Shown here piece by piece: positions 35,123 through 43,294 of a DNA stretch of 64,000 nucleotides. This DNA is from Moraxella osloensis (GTDB lineage Bacteria; Pseudomonadota; Gammaproteobacteria; Pseudomonadales; Moraxellaceae). The notes beneath the pieces are model-generated. The model saw only the letters and a list, made by a program, of their open reading frames with translations. It was not told where the DNA came from and ran no database searches. The stretch lies in NCBI RefSeq assembly GCF_001553955.1, contig NZ_CP014234.1, positions 1,674,001 through 1,738,000 on the forward strand, in the 5' to 3' direction. How positions within the stretch are numbered: the first letter of the stretch is position 1; every line of letters begins with the position of its first letter. Position numbers and translations under genes: made by a program.

Positions 35123-37801
35123 ATGTTTACTTGCCCACCGATACTACCGTATTTTACCCCACTGCCTCAGCTTACCCTGCAAGGCGAAGCCAATCTTGGC
35201 ATACCCGCTTGGTTAGCCGCAGTGGAAGCGGACTTGGATAAGGCGCTGGCATCTGGCACACCGATTCGCCAAGTCGTCATGGGGCGCTGCTGTGCAATTG
35301 ATAGCATGATGGCAGCCTTGTTTGAGTTGTATGAGCTCGATCAAACCGATTTGACGCTGTTTGCCACAGGGGGGTATGGGCGTGGGGAATTGCATCCTTT
35401 TTCGGATGTGGATTTATTGCTGTTAAGTCCAAACCCGATTGATGAGGCCTTGAATCAAAAAATTTCCCCGTTCGTCGCGAGGCTCTGGGATATTGGGATT
35501 GATCCTGCTTTGGTGGTGCGCTCTGTTGAAGAATGCGATGAGGCTTGTCACGATGATATCACGGTCGCAACAAGTCTGTTAGAAGCACGAATTTTGGCGG
35601 GCAACGTTGCCCAAGCTGGATTGCCGATGCAGCTACTTAATAAAAACTGGTCACAAACCAAGTTTTATGAGGCCAAAATGGCAGAAGCCAAAGCGCGCTA
35701 TCTTAAACATAATTCGACAGAATATAACCTAGAGCCTGACCTGAAAAACGCGCCAGGGGGCTTGCGAGATATTCATACGGTCGGCTGGATTAGTAAGCGC
35801 TATTTTCGCGTGACAAACTTGTTTGGACTGGTGCAGCAAGAGTTTATTACCGAAAAAGAATTTGATGAGCTGCAAGAAGCGGAAGATTTTTTGTGGTTGA
35901 TTCGCCATCATCTGCACAAAATTGCCAAACGCAATGAAAACCGTGTTTTATTTGACTATCAGCGCCTGATTGCTGAGCGCATCGGTTACCGTGACAATTC
36001 GCATCCCAATGCCGCAGTCGAGCAGTTTATGCGCGATTATTACCGCTATGCCATGTCAAACTCAACATTGTCTGAAATGCTCACCCAGCACTACTATGAA
36101 ACGTTGATTGAGGCGCGCTTACCCGATGAACAGCGCCCGGTGAGTAAGGTGATTAATGAGCGCTTCAAATTGGTCGGTGATCGCATTGCGGTAACCCATA
36201 CGCGAGTGTTTGCCCAGCATCCGACCGCAATTTTAGAAATGTTTTTATTGATGGGTCAGCAAAATATTCGCCATATCCGTACCCGCACACTACGGATTTT
36301 GAAAATCGCCGCGCGCGGCATTGATGAGCATTTTCGCAATGATCCCGTCAATAAAGCCCTGTTTATGGACAATCTCAAAGAGCAAAATCTGCTATTTTGG
36401 CGACTGCGAGTCATGAAGCGTTATGGCGTGCTAGGTAGTTATCTGCCTGCTTTTGGGCAAATTATTGGGCTCATGCAATATGACTTATTCCACCGTTATA
36501 CGGTAGATGCCCATATTTTGATGCTCATACGTATGTTGCACCGCTTTACCGATGACAATTATGTTGATACTTATCCGCTTGTCAGTGGTATCTACCGCCG
36601 TATTGACCGTAAAGAGATGCTGGTGTTGGCAGCGATTTTCCATGATATCGCCAAAGGTCGGGGCGGTGATCACAGTGAACTTGGCAAGCAAGATGCCATC
36701 AAGTTTTGCTTGTCACATGGTTTAAGCCAAGCCGATGCCGAGCTTGTCGGCTGGTTGGTGTCTCAGCATTTATTGATGTCGATGACCGCGCAGAAAAAAG
36801 ACATCTCTGACCCCGAAGTTGTCGCAGAATTCGCCGATAAAGTCGGGAATGTGACTTATTTGAATTATTTGTATGTGCTCACCGTTGCCGATATGAATGC
36901 CACCAACCCGCAGCTTTGGAACAGTTGGCGCGCAACCTTGATGCGTCAACTATATACCCAAACCCGCCGTATTCTGCGGGCTGATATTGATGCGCCGATG
37001 AACCGCCAAGACATGATTGCCAGTAACAAGCAAAGCGCCCGTGATTTGCTAGCGGGTGATAATGGCTTGGCTGCCATTGAAAGCCTGTGGGATGGGCTAG
37101 GGGAGGAGTATTTTTTGCGTGAAGTCCCAAGCGATATTGTTTGGCATTCCAAAGCTATCATGGCACATGATGAGGCACAAAAACAACGCACAGAGAGCGA
37201 GCAACCTGAGCCGCTGATTATTTTGCGTGAACATCGCGAGTTGGCACTCGATGCCGTGCAAGTGTTTATCTACACCCATGACCAATCCAATTTATTTGCG
37301 GTGACCATGACGGTGTTTGACCAAATGGATTTGGACGTGCTCGATGCGCGCGTCATCACCGCCTCACGAGATTTTGCCCTAGATTCTTACGTACTGCTTG
37401 ATAGACATGGCACGCTGCTTACCGATACCGAACGCCAAACTGAGCTTGTTGAGCGTCTAAAACAAGCCTTTACTAGTCCAACGCTGCCTGAGGTGGCGCA
37501 GCGACGCATGCCTAGACAGCTCAAGCATTTTCATGTGCCGACCAAAGTGTCTTTTAGTTTTAACCCGCAATCCAACCAGCATATGATGATTTTGGAAACC
37601 CTTGACCAGCCAGCCTTGCTTGCGCGTGTTGGGCAGGTGTTTTTGGCGCATGATATTGAAGTGCATTTTGCCCGCATTACCACATTGGGTGAGCGCGCCG
37701 AAGATATGTTCTTTATCACTGGCCATGAAGACAAACCGCTATCGGATGAGCGCCTCGAAAAACTCAAACAGGCATTGGTAGAAACGCTGAATGTCAGTTA
37801 A
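35123..37801 (+). CDS. glnD: PII uridylyltransferase / uridylyl-removing enzyme
   Basis: Nitrogen sensor that adds or removes UMP from PII proteins in response to glutamine. It has 892 residues, the usual length. The N-terminal nucleotidyltransferase has GGYGRGELHPFSDVDLLLL (about residues 85-103). The HD phosphohydrolase domain has AAIFHDIAKGRGGDHSELG (about 510). Two C-terminal ACT domains follow (AVQVFIYTHDQSNLFAVT; ILETLDQPALLARVGQVF) that bind glutamine. All active-site residues appear intact. No glnB is adjacent. Confidence 0.98.
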   Translation: MFTCPPILPYFTPLPQLTLQGEANLGIPAWLAAVEADLDKALASGTPIRQVVMGRCCAIDSMMAALFELYELDQTDLTLFATGGYGRGELHPFSDVDLLLLSPNPIDEALNQKISPFVARLWDIGIDPALVVRSVEECDEACHDDITVATSLLEARILAGNVAQAGLPMQLLNKNWSQTKFYEAKMAEAKARYLKHNSTEYNLEPDLKNAPGGLRDIHTVGWISKRYFRVTNLFGLVQQEFITEKEFDELQEAEDFLWLIRHHLHKIAKRNENRVLFDYQRLIAERIGYRDNSHPNAAVEQFMRDYYRYAMSNSTLSEMLTQHYYETLIEARLPDEQRPVSKVINERFKLVGDRIAVTHTRVFAQHPTAILEMFLLMGQQNIRHIRTRTLRILKIAARGIDEHFRNDPVNKALFMDNLKEQNLLFWRLRVMKRYGVLGSYLPAFGQIIGLMQYDLFHRYTVDAHILMLIRMLHRFTDDNYVDTYPLVSGIYRRIDRKEMLVLAAIFHDIAKGRGGDHSELGKQDAIKFCLSHGLSQADAELVGWLVSQHLLMSMTAQKKDISDPEVVAEFADKVGNVTYLNYLYVLTVADMNATNPQLWNSWRATLMRQLYTQTRRILRADIDAPMNRQDMIASNKQSARDLLAGDNGLAAIESLWDGLGEEYFLREVPSDIVWHSKAIMAHDEAQKQRTESEQPEPLIILREHRELALDAVQVFIYTHDQSNLFAVTMTVFDQMDLDVLDARVITASRDFALDSYVLLDRHGTLLTDTERQTELVERLKQAFTSPTLPEVAQRRMPRQLKHFHVPTKVSFSFNPQSNQHMMILETLDQPALLARVGQVFLAHDIEVHFARITTLGERAEDMFFITGHEDKPLSDERLEKLKQALVETLNVS

Positions 37802-37882
37802 CTTGTCAGTGGAAAAAGTCACCTGCAAGCAAGCCCAATCGTAAGTCTAAGCGCAAGCGCAATTATAAGCTCTGGGGTCTGA

Positions 37883-39115
37883 TTACTTTTGGGTGCGCGC
37901 CAAATACACCATTAAGCAAACCATGGCAATGAGCGCGATACCTGCCCCCACATAACCCACCATCGCCAGTCCTAGGCTTGCAATCACCCATCCACCGACG
38001 AACGCGCCGCCGCCGATACCGATGTTATAAATCCCCGAAAAAATTGACATCGCCACATCAGTGGCATTCGGCGCAAGCTGCAATACTCGCAGCTGCAAAG
38101 CAAGGCTAATCGCCGTAATTGCCAACCCCCACAGCATTGCTAGGGCAAGCCATAAGGTTGGCACATGAGGCAGCCAGACCGATGCCAGTAACGAAAACAG
38201 CAGCGTTGCCATCGCGCTAATCAAAAACGCCCGTGGAAAACGGTCATAAAAGTGCCCAAATAGCCAGCTCGCTAGCAACCCTGCCACCCCAAAACCCAGC
38301 AAAATCACCGTGGCAAATTGCTGACTAAACTGACTAATCGTCAGCATATAAGGCTCAATATAACTATACGCCGTAAAGTGTGCCGTCACACATAGCACAG
38401 TGAGTGTATAGACAGTGAGCAAGGGGATATTGTTAAAGATACTGGGTAAACTTGCGGCTGAGCCGACATCTTTGCTCGGCAGTTTTGGCAAAATCCACCA
38501 CACCATAATCATTGCCAAGAGCGCAGCCACGCCAATCGTACCAAACGTCATCCGCCACCCAAGCCACTGCCCAATCATCCGACCCAATGGCAGCCCAAGC
38601 ACCGTCGCCAGCGCACTACCCATTGACAGTAGCCCCAAGGCTTTGGTTTGACGATCTTTGGGCGCAACACGCACCACAAGGCTTGCGGTAATTGACCAAA
38701 ACACCGCATGCGCCAGCGCAATCAATGCCCGCCCAGCCAACAGCATGGCAAAACTTTGCGCCATCACCGATACCGCATGCCCCCCGATAAAGATAACAAA
38801 TAATGCTATCAATAGCTTACGCCGTTCAATACGGGCAGTGACAAGCATGGCAGGGAGCGACAAAATAGCCACAATCCAAGCATAGATAGTGATCATATGC
38901 CCCACCGTTTCTACCGGCATGGCAAAGCTATGACCAATGTCAGAGAGCAGCGCAATTGGCACAAATTCGGTAGTATTAAAAATAAATGCCGAAATCGCCA
39001 TGACAATCACGCGCCATTGGCGAATTTGGTTGGGATAGTTGGGATTGGACTGGATGTGTTGACGTAACTGGTGAAAATGACTCATTGCGGACAGGATGGC
39101 TAAGGCTGATGGCAT
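37883..39115 (-). CDS. MFS transporter, SotB-like sugar efflux family
   Basis: Inner-membrane major-facilitator transporter of 410 residues (400 from ATG 39085) with about 12 hydrophobic segments. Signature features of the DHA1 SotB/YdeA group: FIFNTTEFVPIALLSDIG in the first helix and the cytoplasmic loop TARIERRKLLI. Related proteins export sugars, arabinose or drugs, but the substrate cannot be assigned. It is convergent with glnD and stands alone. Confidence 0.85.
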   Translation of the reverse strand: MPSALAILSAMSHFHQLRQHIQSNPNYPNQIRQWRVIVMAISAFIFNTTEFVPIALLSDIGHSFAMPVETVGHMITIYAWIVAILSLPAMLVTARIERRKLLIALFVIFIGGHAVSVMAQSFAMLLAGRALIALAHAVFWSITASLVVRVAPKDRQTKALGLLSMGSALATVLGLPLGRMIGQWLGWRMTFGTIGVAALLAMIMVWWILPKLPSKDVGSAASLPSIFNNIPLLTVYTLTVLCVTAHFTAYSYIEPYMLTISQFSQQFATVILLGFGVAGLLASWLFGHFYDRFPRAFLISAMATLLFSLLASVWLPHVPTLWLALAMLWGLAITAISLALQLRVLQLAPNATDVAMSIFSGIYNIGIGGGAFVGGWVIASLGLAMVGYVGAGIALIAMVCLMVYLARTQK

Positions 39116-39211
39116 ACCTTAGCGGCTCACTGTATAAAATAAAAGCAATTTTACGTTATTTTATGATGAAAATAGCTTTGACAGTAAAAAATCGACTCAT
39201 AGGCTAGCGCC

Positions 39212-39269
39212 ATAACCCAATGTGTAGCGGATAAATCAATCATACAGTCATCCGCTATACCCACTAGCC
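39212..39269. repeat. Nested inverted repeat between the MFS gene and darP
   Basis: TAGCGGAT (39225-39232) pairs with ATCCGCTA (39250-39257) around a 17-base loop. Outside it GGCTAG (39212) pairs with CTAGCC near 39264. It lies downstream of darP and upstream of the MFS gene on the minus strand, and may be a weak terminator without a T run. Confidence 0.55.
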
Positions 39270-39314
39270 AATCCACATAGGGATAAGGGGTTAGAAAAAT
39301 GGCAATCAGTCCGA

Positions 39315-39824
39315 CTATTTACCCTTGGACAAAATCGCCACTTGGCGGATATAAGTGTGTAAATCAGCCACGCTCTCTTTCATCAATTCATCATCTTGGG
39401 TGTATTCGGCATACGCAATCCAAATCAGTAGCTGCTTGATGGTGTTGAATTCACTGTCAAAAAAAGTTTTGGTAAATTGTTTTAAGGTATTGTCATCTTG
39501 CAAATTTAGGCGGGTTTGCCAACTTTCAATTTTGGCTTGTTGCTCAGGGCTAAAGGTATGGCGAAATAAAAATTCGACAATCGCATGCGGTTCTTCTTCA
39601 GCCAGCAATTTGCCCAAACGCTTGATGTGACGTTTACGTGCTTCATGGCTGGTGATATCGGCAAGCTGCAGCAAGTCATCCAAAAAAAACTCACTGGCAG
39701 GCAGCGCCTTCATTTGTTTTTTTGACAAATTGGCAAGCGGCTCAGCCAGTCGCTGTAGGCGCTCATGGGCTTTTTTTAGTTCGGTACGGCTAACCGCCAT
39801 ATCCATTTGGTCAAAATTAATCAT
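39315..39824 (-). CDS. darP: Ribosome biogenesis factor DarP (YjgA)
   Basis: Cytoplasmic protein of 169 residues that helps late assembly of the 50S subunit. It is the DUF615 family: AVSRTELKKAHERLQRLAEPLANLSKKQMKALPAS, then LADITSHEARKRHIKRLGKLLAEEEP. It is mostly helical. It is the last gene of the minus-strand cluster, 51 bases after rapZ. Confidence 0.9.
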   Translation of the reverse strand: MINFDQMDMAVSRTELKKAHERLQRLAEPLANLSKKQMKALPASEFFLDDLLQLADITSHEARKRHIKRLGKLLAEEEPHAIVEFLFRHTFSPEQQAKIESWQTRLNLQDDNTLKQFTKTFFDSEFNTIKQLLIWIAYAEYTQDDELMKESVADLHTYIRQVAILSKGK

Positions 39825-39875
39825 TTATCAATCTCAAAGTTATCAATCATCAGTAAAAAGTTGATTCAAAACGTG

Positions 39876-40751
39876 CTACCAGCGGTTTTTTTCACGGTGT
39901 TTGAGACGTACCACCATCTCTTTGGGTAGCGACTGGGTCAGTGACTCACCCAACTTTTCTGCGATATACACAGAGCGGTGTTTGCCCCCAGTACAGCCGA
40001 TAGCGATGGTCACGGTATGGCGATTGTTGTGCAAAAAAGGCGGTAACCATTTTTTAAAAAAAGCGATAATATCATTCGCCATGTCATCTACTTCGCTGTA
40101 GTCAGCAAAAAATGCTTTGACCCCATCATCTAGCCCTGTCTGGTTGCGCAGTTCAATCTTCCAATGCGGGTTTGGTAGGGTGCGCACATCAAAGATAAAA
40201 TCAGCATCAATCGGTGCCCCATATTTAAACCCAAAGGATAAAATATTGACGGTTACCGCATTATCCACGCCCAAGTGATCGCGGATGACTTCTTTGAGTT
40301 GGTGGATATTAAGCAGGCTGGTGTCAATTTTGATATCAGCGCGAATAGCAATGGGCTCTAAGATATCGATTTCTTTTTTGATGGCATTGGGTAGATTGCC
40401 CGACACCGCCATTAACGGATGGACACGGCGCGTGGCGTCAAATCGTGCCACCAGGACGCTTTCTTGGGCAGTCACATACAGTATTTTAATCGCCGGTTTG
40501 CTATAAGTCTCTATAAGCTTATGATAGACCTCGGCAAACCGCGATAAGTCCGCTTGTGGCGAGCGTACATCGATACCAATAGCGATTTTATAAATTTGGC
40601 TGTCATGTACAAGTTTATCAATGGCGCTAGGGACTAGCGAGAGTGGCAAATTATCAATGGGATAATAGCCAAAGTCTTCCATAATATTGAGAACCGATGT
40701 CTTACCCGAGCCTGAACGTCCTGAAACAATGATAACTTGTAGCGTTGACAT
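39876..40751 (-). CDS. rapZ: RNase adapter protein RapZ
   Basis: A 291-residue RNA-binding adaptor that in E. coli guides RNase E to the GlmZ small RNA and so controls GlmS and cell-wall sugar supply. Walker A is GRSGSGKTS (residues ~11-19), with FGYYPIDNLPLSL after it. The C-terminal domain has LSFGFKYGAPIDADFIFDVR and IGCTGGKHRSVYIAEKL, with the conserved Cys. It starts two bases after panC and is surely co-transcribed. ptsN, often its neighbour, is absent. The local RNA target is unknown. Confidence 0.95.
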   Translation of the reverse strand: MSTLQVIIVSGRSGSGKTSVLNIMEDFGYYPIDNLPLSLVPSAIDKLVHDSQIYKIAIGIDVRSPQADLSRFAEVYHKLIETYSKPAIKILYVTAQESVLVARFDATRRVHPLMAVSGNLPNAIKKEIDILEPIAIRADIKIDTSLLNIHQLKEVIRDHLGVDNAVTVNILSFGFKYGAPIDADFIFDVRTLPNPHWKIELRNQTGLDDGVKAFFADYSEVDDMANDIIAFFKKWLPPFLHNNRHTVTIAIGCTGGKHRSVYIAEKLGESLTQSLPKEMVVRLKHREKNRW

Positions 40752-40753
40752 AG

Positions 40754-41698
40754 TTAATCCTTCACAGATGCGGTGGTAGGTTGTCGATTAAAATCGCTAG
40801 CCGATGGCTGATTCATTTCCTGATTCATTTCCCGACTAAACTCTAGGTTATCTAAAAGCCGTGTTTTCTTGCCCAAAAAAGCAGCGGTCAAAATTACCAA
40901 GTCTTTATCAGTGGGTTTCGGCGGTTGCAACAAGCGATTTTTAACTGCCAAATAATCCACTTTAAAGCCTGAATCAGCCACCGTCACGCGATTTAACTTA
41001 TCGATTGCGCTGGCAATAATCTGGTCAAAATCGGCAAAATTGGCAGTTTTTAACTCACTGGCAAGCTGTTGCAAGCTTTTTTGCAAGGTGGGGGCAAGTT
41101 GGCGTTCTGCTTCGCTTAGGTATTGATTGCGAGACGATAATGCCAACCCGTCATCAGCCCGCACGATATCCACCCCGACAATCTCAATCGGGAAATTGAG
41201 CTCAGCGACCAACTGGCGGATAATGGCAAGCTGTTGATAGTCTTTTTTGCCAAAAATAGCGATGTCAGGTTGGACGATATTAAACAGTTTGCTCACCACC
41301 AAGCCGACACCATCAAAGTGGGTGGGGCGAGTGTTGGCACACAAGATTCTGCTAATATCGCCTGACAGCACTTGCACGTTGTTAGGGTAGGTCGGGTACA
41401 TTTCTTCCACGCTTGGGGCAAACACAAAATTTGCTCCTGCCTCGGTAAGTTTTGCCACATCGGCCTCTAGCGTGCGTGGGTAGGTATCAAAGTCTTCACC
41501 CACACCAAATTGGGTTGGGTTAACAAACACACTGACCACCACGATATCGGCAAGTTCTTTGGCTTTTTTGACGAGGGTCACGTGACCGCTGTGCAAATTA
41601 CCCATCGTGGGGACCAGCGCTATCTTTGGCGCGGCCGCTTGATGGCGTAAAGGTTTTAAGGTGTCACGTAATGCGCTGATGGTATGAAATACTTGCAT
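40754..41698 (-). CDS. panC: Pantothenate synthetase
   Basis: Joins pantoate and beta-alanine to pantothenate with ATP, the last step before coenzyme A synthesis. The ATP motif MGNLHSGH (HxGH) is at ~30-37. The KKDYQQL and SSRNQYLS segments are conserved. It has 314 residues, about 30 more than E. coli, because of a polar C-terminal tail (about residues 285-314). panB precedes it by 19 bases. panD is not in the window. Confidence 0.97.
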   Translation of the reverse strand: MQVFHTISALRDTLKPLRHQAAAPKIALVPTMGNLHSGHVTLVKKAKELADIVVVSVFVNPTQFGVGEDFDTYPRTLEADVAKLTEAGANFVFAPSVEEMYPTYPNNVQVLSGDISRILCANTRPTHFDGVGLVVSKLFNIVQPDIAIFGKKDYQQLAIIRQLVAELNFPIEIVGVDIVRADDGLALSSRNQYLSEAERQLAPTLQKSLQQLASELKTANFADFDQIIASAIDKLNRVTVADSGFKVDYLAVKNRLLQPPKPTDKDLVILTAAFLGKKTRLLDNLEFSREMNQEMNQPSASDFNRQPTTASVKD

Positions 41699-41717
41699 TT
41701 TTTTGCCTTTATGATCA

Positions 41718-42599
41718 CTAAAAACTATGGGCTGGCGTTGGGAACGTACGGTCTTTGACCGCTTTATGATAGGCTTTAAACGCTCCGGTGATATCTTTGG
41801 TTTCGTTATGCTCGTCGGTCAAAAAGTCTTTGACAAACTTGGCAGGTTTACGGGTATATACCCCAAGCATATCGTGCATGACCAGCACTTGACCATCACA
41901 CTCCACGCCTGCGCCAATACCAATCACTGGCACGGGGAAAGTGTCACGCACTTTTTTGGCAAGCTCAGCAGGGACGCATTCGAGCAGTAAAATGGCGGCG
42001 CCTGCTTCTACCACTGCTTGACAGTCAGCCATAAGTTTTTCTGCTTGGGCATCGGTTTTGCCTTGTACTTTGTAGCCACCAAACACATTCACGGATTGCG
42101 GCGTCAAGCCTAGATGCACACAGGTCGGCACGCCGTTGTTGGCAAGCACCGACACGATTTCGGCAAGCTCGGCACCGCCTTCGATTTTGACCACATGCGC
42201 ACCGGCTTGCATCACCGCTTGGCTGGCATCGAGTGCGCGCTCAAGCGTGGCAACGCTCATAAAAGGTAAATCACATAAAATCAGTGCATGACTGTTGGCA
42301 CGAGCCACGTTTTGGGTATGATACACCATGTCTGCGATGGTCACCGGCAAGGTTGAGGTTTGTCCTTGTACCACCATGCCAAGGCTATCGCCAATCAAAA
42401 TCGTATCAATCGCTGCAACTTGCATAGCTGCTGCAAAACTGGCGTCATAACATGTCAAACACGAGAACGTCTCGCCATTGGCTTTGAGTTTGTTTAAGGT
42501 GGACAAAGTCACAGGTAATTTAGGCTTGGTCGTCGCTGCGGCAGATGTTGACTCAGTTGTTGAATCAGGGTTAGATTCTAGGTTGCTAACGTAGCTCAT
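41718..42599 (-). CDS. panB: 3-methyl-2-oxobutanoate hydroxymethyltransferase
   Basis: Transfers a hydroxymethyl group from methylene-THF to ketoisovalerate, giving ketopantoate. It has 293 residues. The TIM barrel motifs are LTCYDASFAAAM, ILIGDSLGMVVQG, DLPFMS and ECVPAELAKK; metal-binding Asp and Glu are in place. The N-terminus carries a ~25-residue Ser/Thr-rich extension. The folK gene of the same operon is 200 bases upstream, and the gap holds 15-bp repeats. Confidence 0.97.
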   Translation of the reverse strand: MSYVSNLESNPDSTTESTSAAATTKPKLPVTLSTLNKLKANGETFSCLTCYDASFAAAMQVAAIDTILIGDSLGMVVQGQTSTLPVTIADMVYHTQNVARANSHALILCDLPFMSVATLERALDASQAVMQAGAHVVKIEGGAELAEIVSVLANNGVPTCVHLGLTPQSVNVFGGYKVQGKTDAQAEKLMADCQAVVEAGAAILLLECVPAELAKKVRDTFPVPVIGIGAGVECDGQVLVMHDMLGVYTRKPAKFVKDFLTDEHNETKDITGAFKAYHKAVKDRTFPTPAHSF

Positions 42600-42619
42600 G
42601 CGGTTTCCTTTAAAAAAGC

Positions 42620-42679
42620 AAGGTTAAAAGAATCAAGGGTAAAAGAAGTAAAGCTAAAAGAAGCAAGGGCAAAAGAAAC
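42620..42679. repeat. Four degenerate 15-bp tandem repeats upstream of panB
   Basis: AAGGTTAAAAGAATC, AAGGGTAAAAGAAGT, AAAGCTAAAAGAAGC and AAGGGCAAAAGAAAC follow one another exactly. They lie between folK and panB, in the leader of panB (read as its pyrimidine-rich complement). Confidence 0.85.
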
Positions 42680-42799
42680 AGGCAAAAACAAGAAAAACAA
42701 AAAACGTTACTTTATCAATGGTTTAATTTTTTGCGATTTCAAATCCATCGCACCAATAATTTGTTAATTTTTATAAAAATCCATGCTAACTGATATGGG

Positions 42800-43294
42800 T
42801 TAAACTACGGTCAATTTTTCCAAGCCCTGCCACTGTTGACTGGTCGGTAAGTCTGCCAATTTTTGCCCATTTACCATAAGGGTCGGGTCAAGCTCTAGCA
42901 TCGGAATCAGCACAAAATTACGCGCAAATAAACCCTCATGTGGCACGGTTAAACGTGCATGGTTGATTGTGTCATCGCCATACAACAGTACATCGACATC
43001 CAAACTACGTTCACCCCAGTGGCGCAAACGTGTGCGCTTGGCAGCGCTCTCCAAACTTTGGCAAAAATCCAATAAGGCTAAGGGCGCCAAATCGGTATCA
43101 ACTTTTACCACGGCATTAAAAAAATCGGGCTGGTCGGTGACCCCAAAGGCTTTGGATTGATACAGTGATGATGCTGTAACATTGGCAAAGTGCGGTGATG
43201 CGTAAAACGCCACAATAGCATTGGCAATATGCTGCTTTGGCGTACCAAGCGCGTTTGCGATATTGCCACCCAAACCGATATAGCACGTAATCAT
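42800..43294 (-). CDS. folK: 2-amino-4-hydroxy-6-hydroxymethyldihydropteridine pyrophosphokinase
   Basis: Transfers pyrophosphate from ATP to hydroxymethyl dihydropterin in folate synthesis. It has 164 residues. Motifs: YIGLGGNIAN at the start, SSLYQSKAFGVTDQPDFFNAVVKV and RHWGERSLDVDVLLYGD with the Asp pair binding magnesium, then LTVPHEGLFARNFVLIP. Its start overlaps the pcnB stop by four bases (ATGA), so translation is coupled. Confidence 0.96.
   Translation of the reverse strand: MITCYIGLGGNIANALGTPKQHIANAIVAFYASPHFANVTASSLYQSKAFGVTDQPDFFNAVVKVDTDLAPLALLDFCQSLESAAKRTRLRHWGERSLDVDVLLYGDDTINHARLTVPHEGLFARNFVLIPMLELDPTLMVNGQKLADLPTSQQWQGLEKLTVV

Noticed and set aside
42620-42679. CRISPR-like array before panB
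   Set aside because: The units are 15 bp with no spacers between them and no cas genes are present; it is a simple degenerate tandem repeat.
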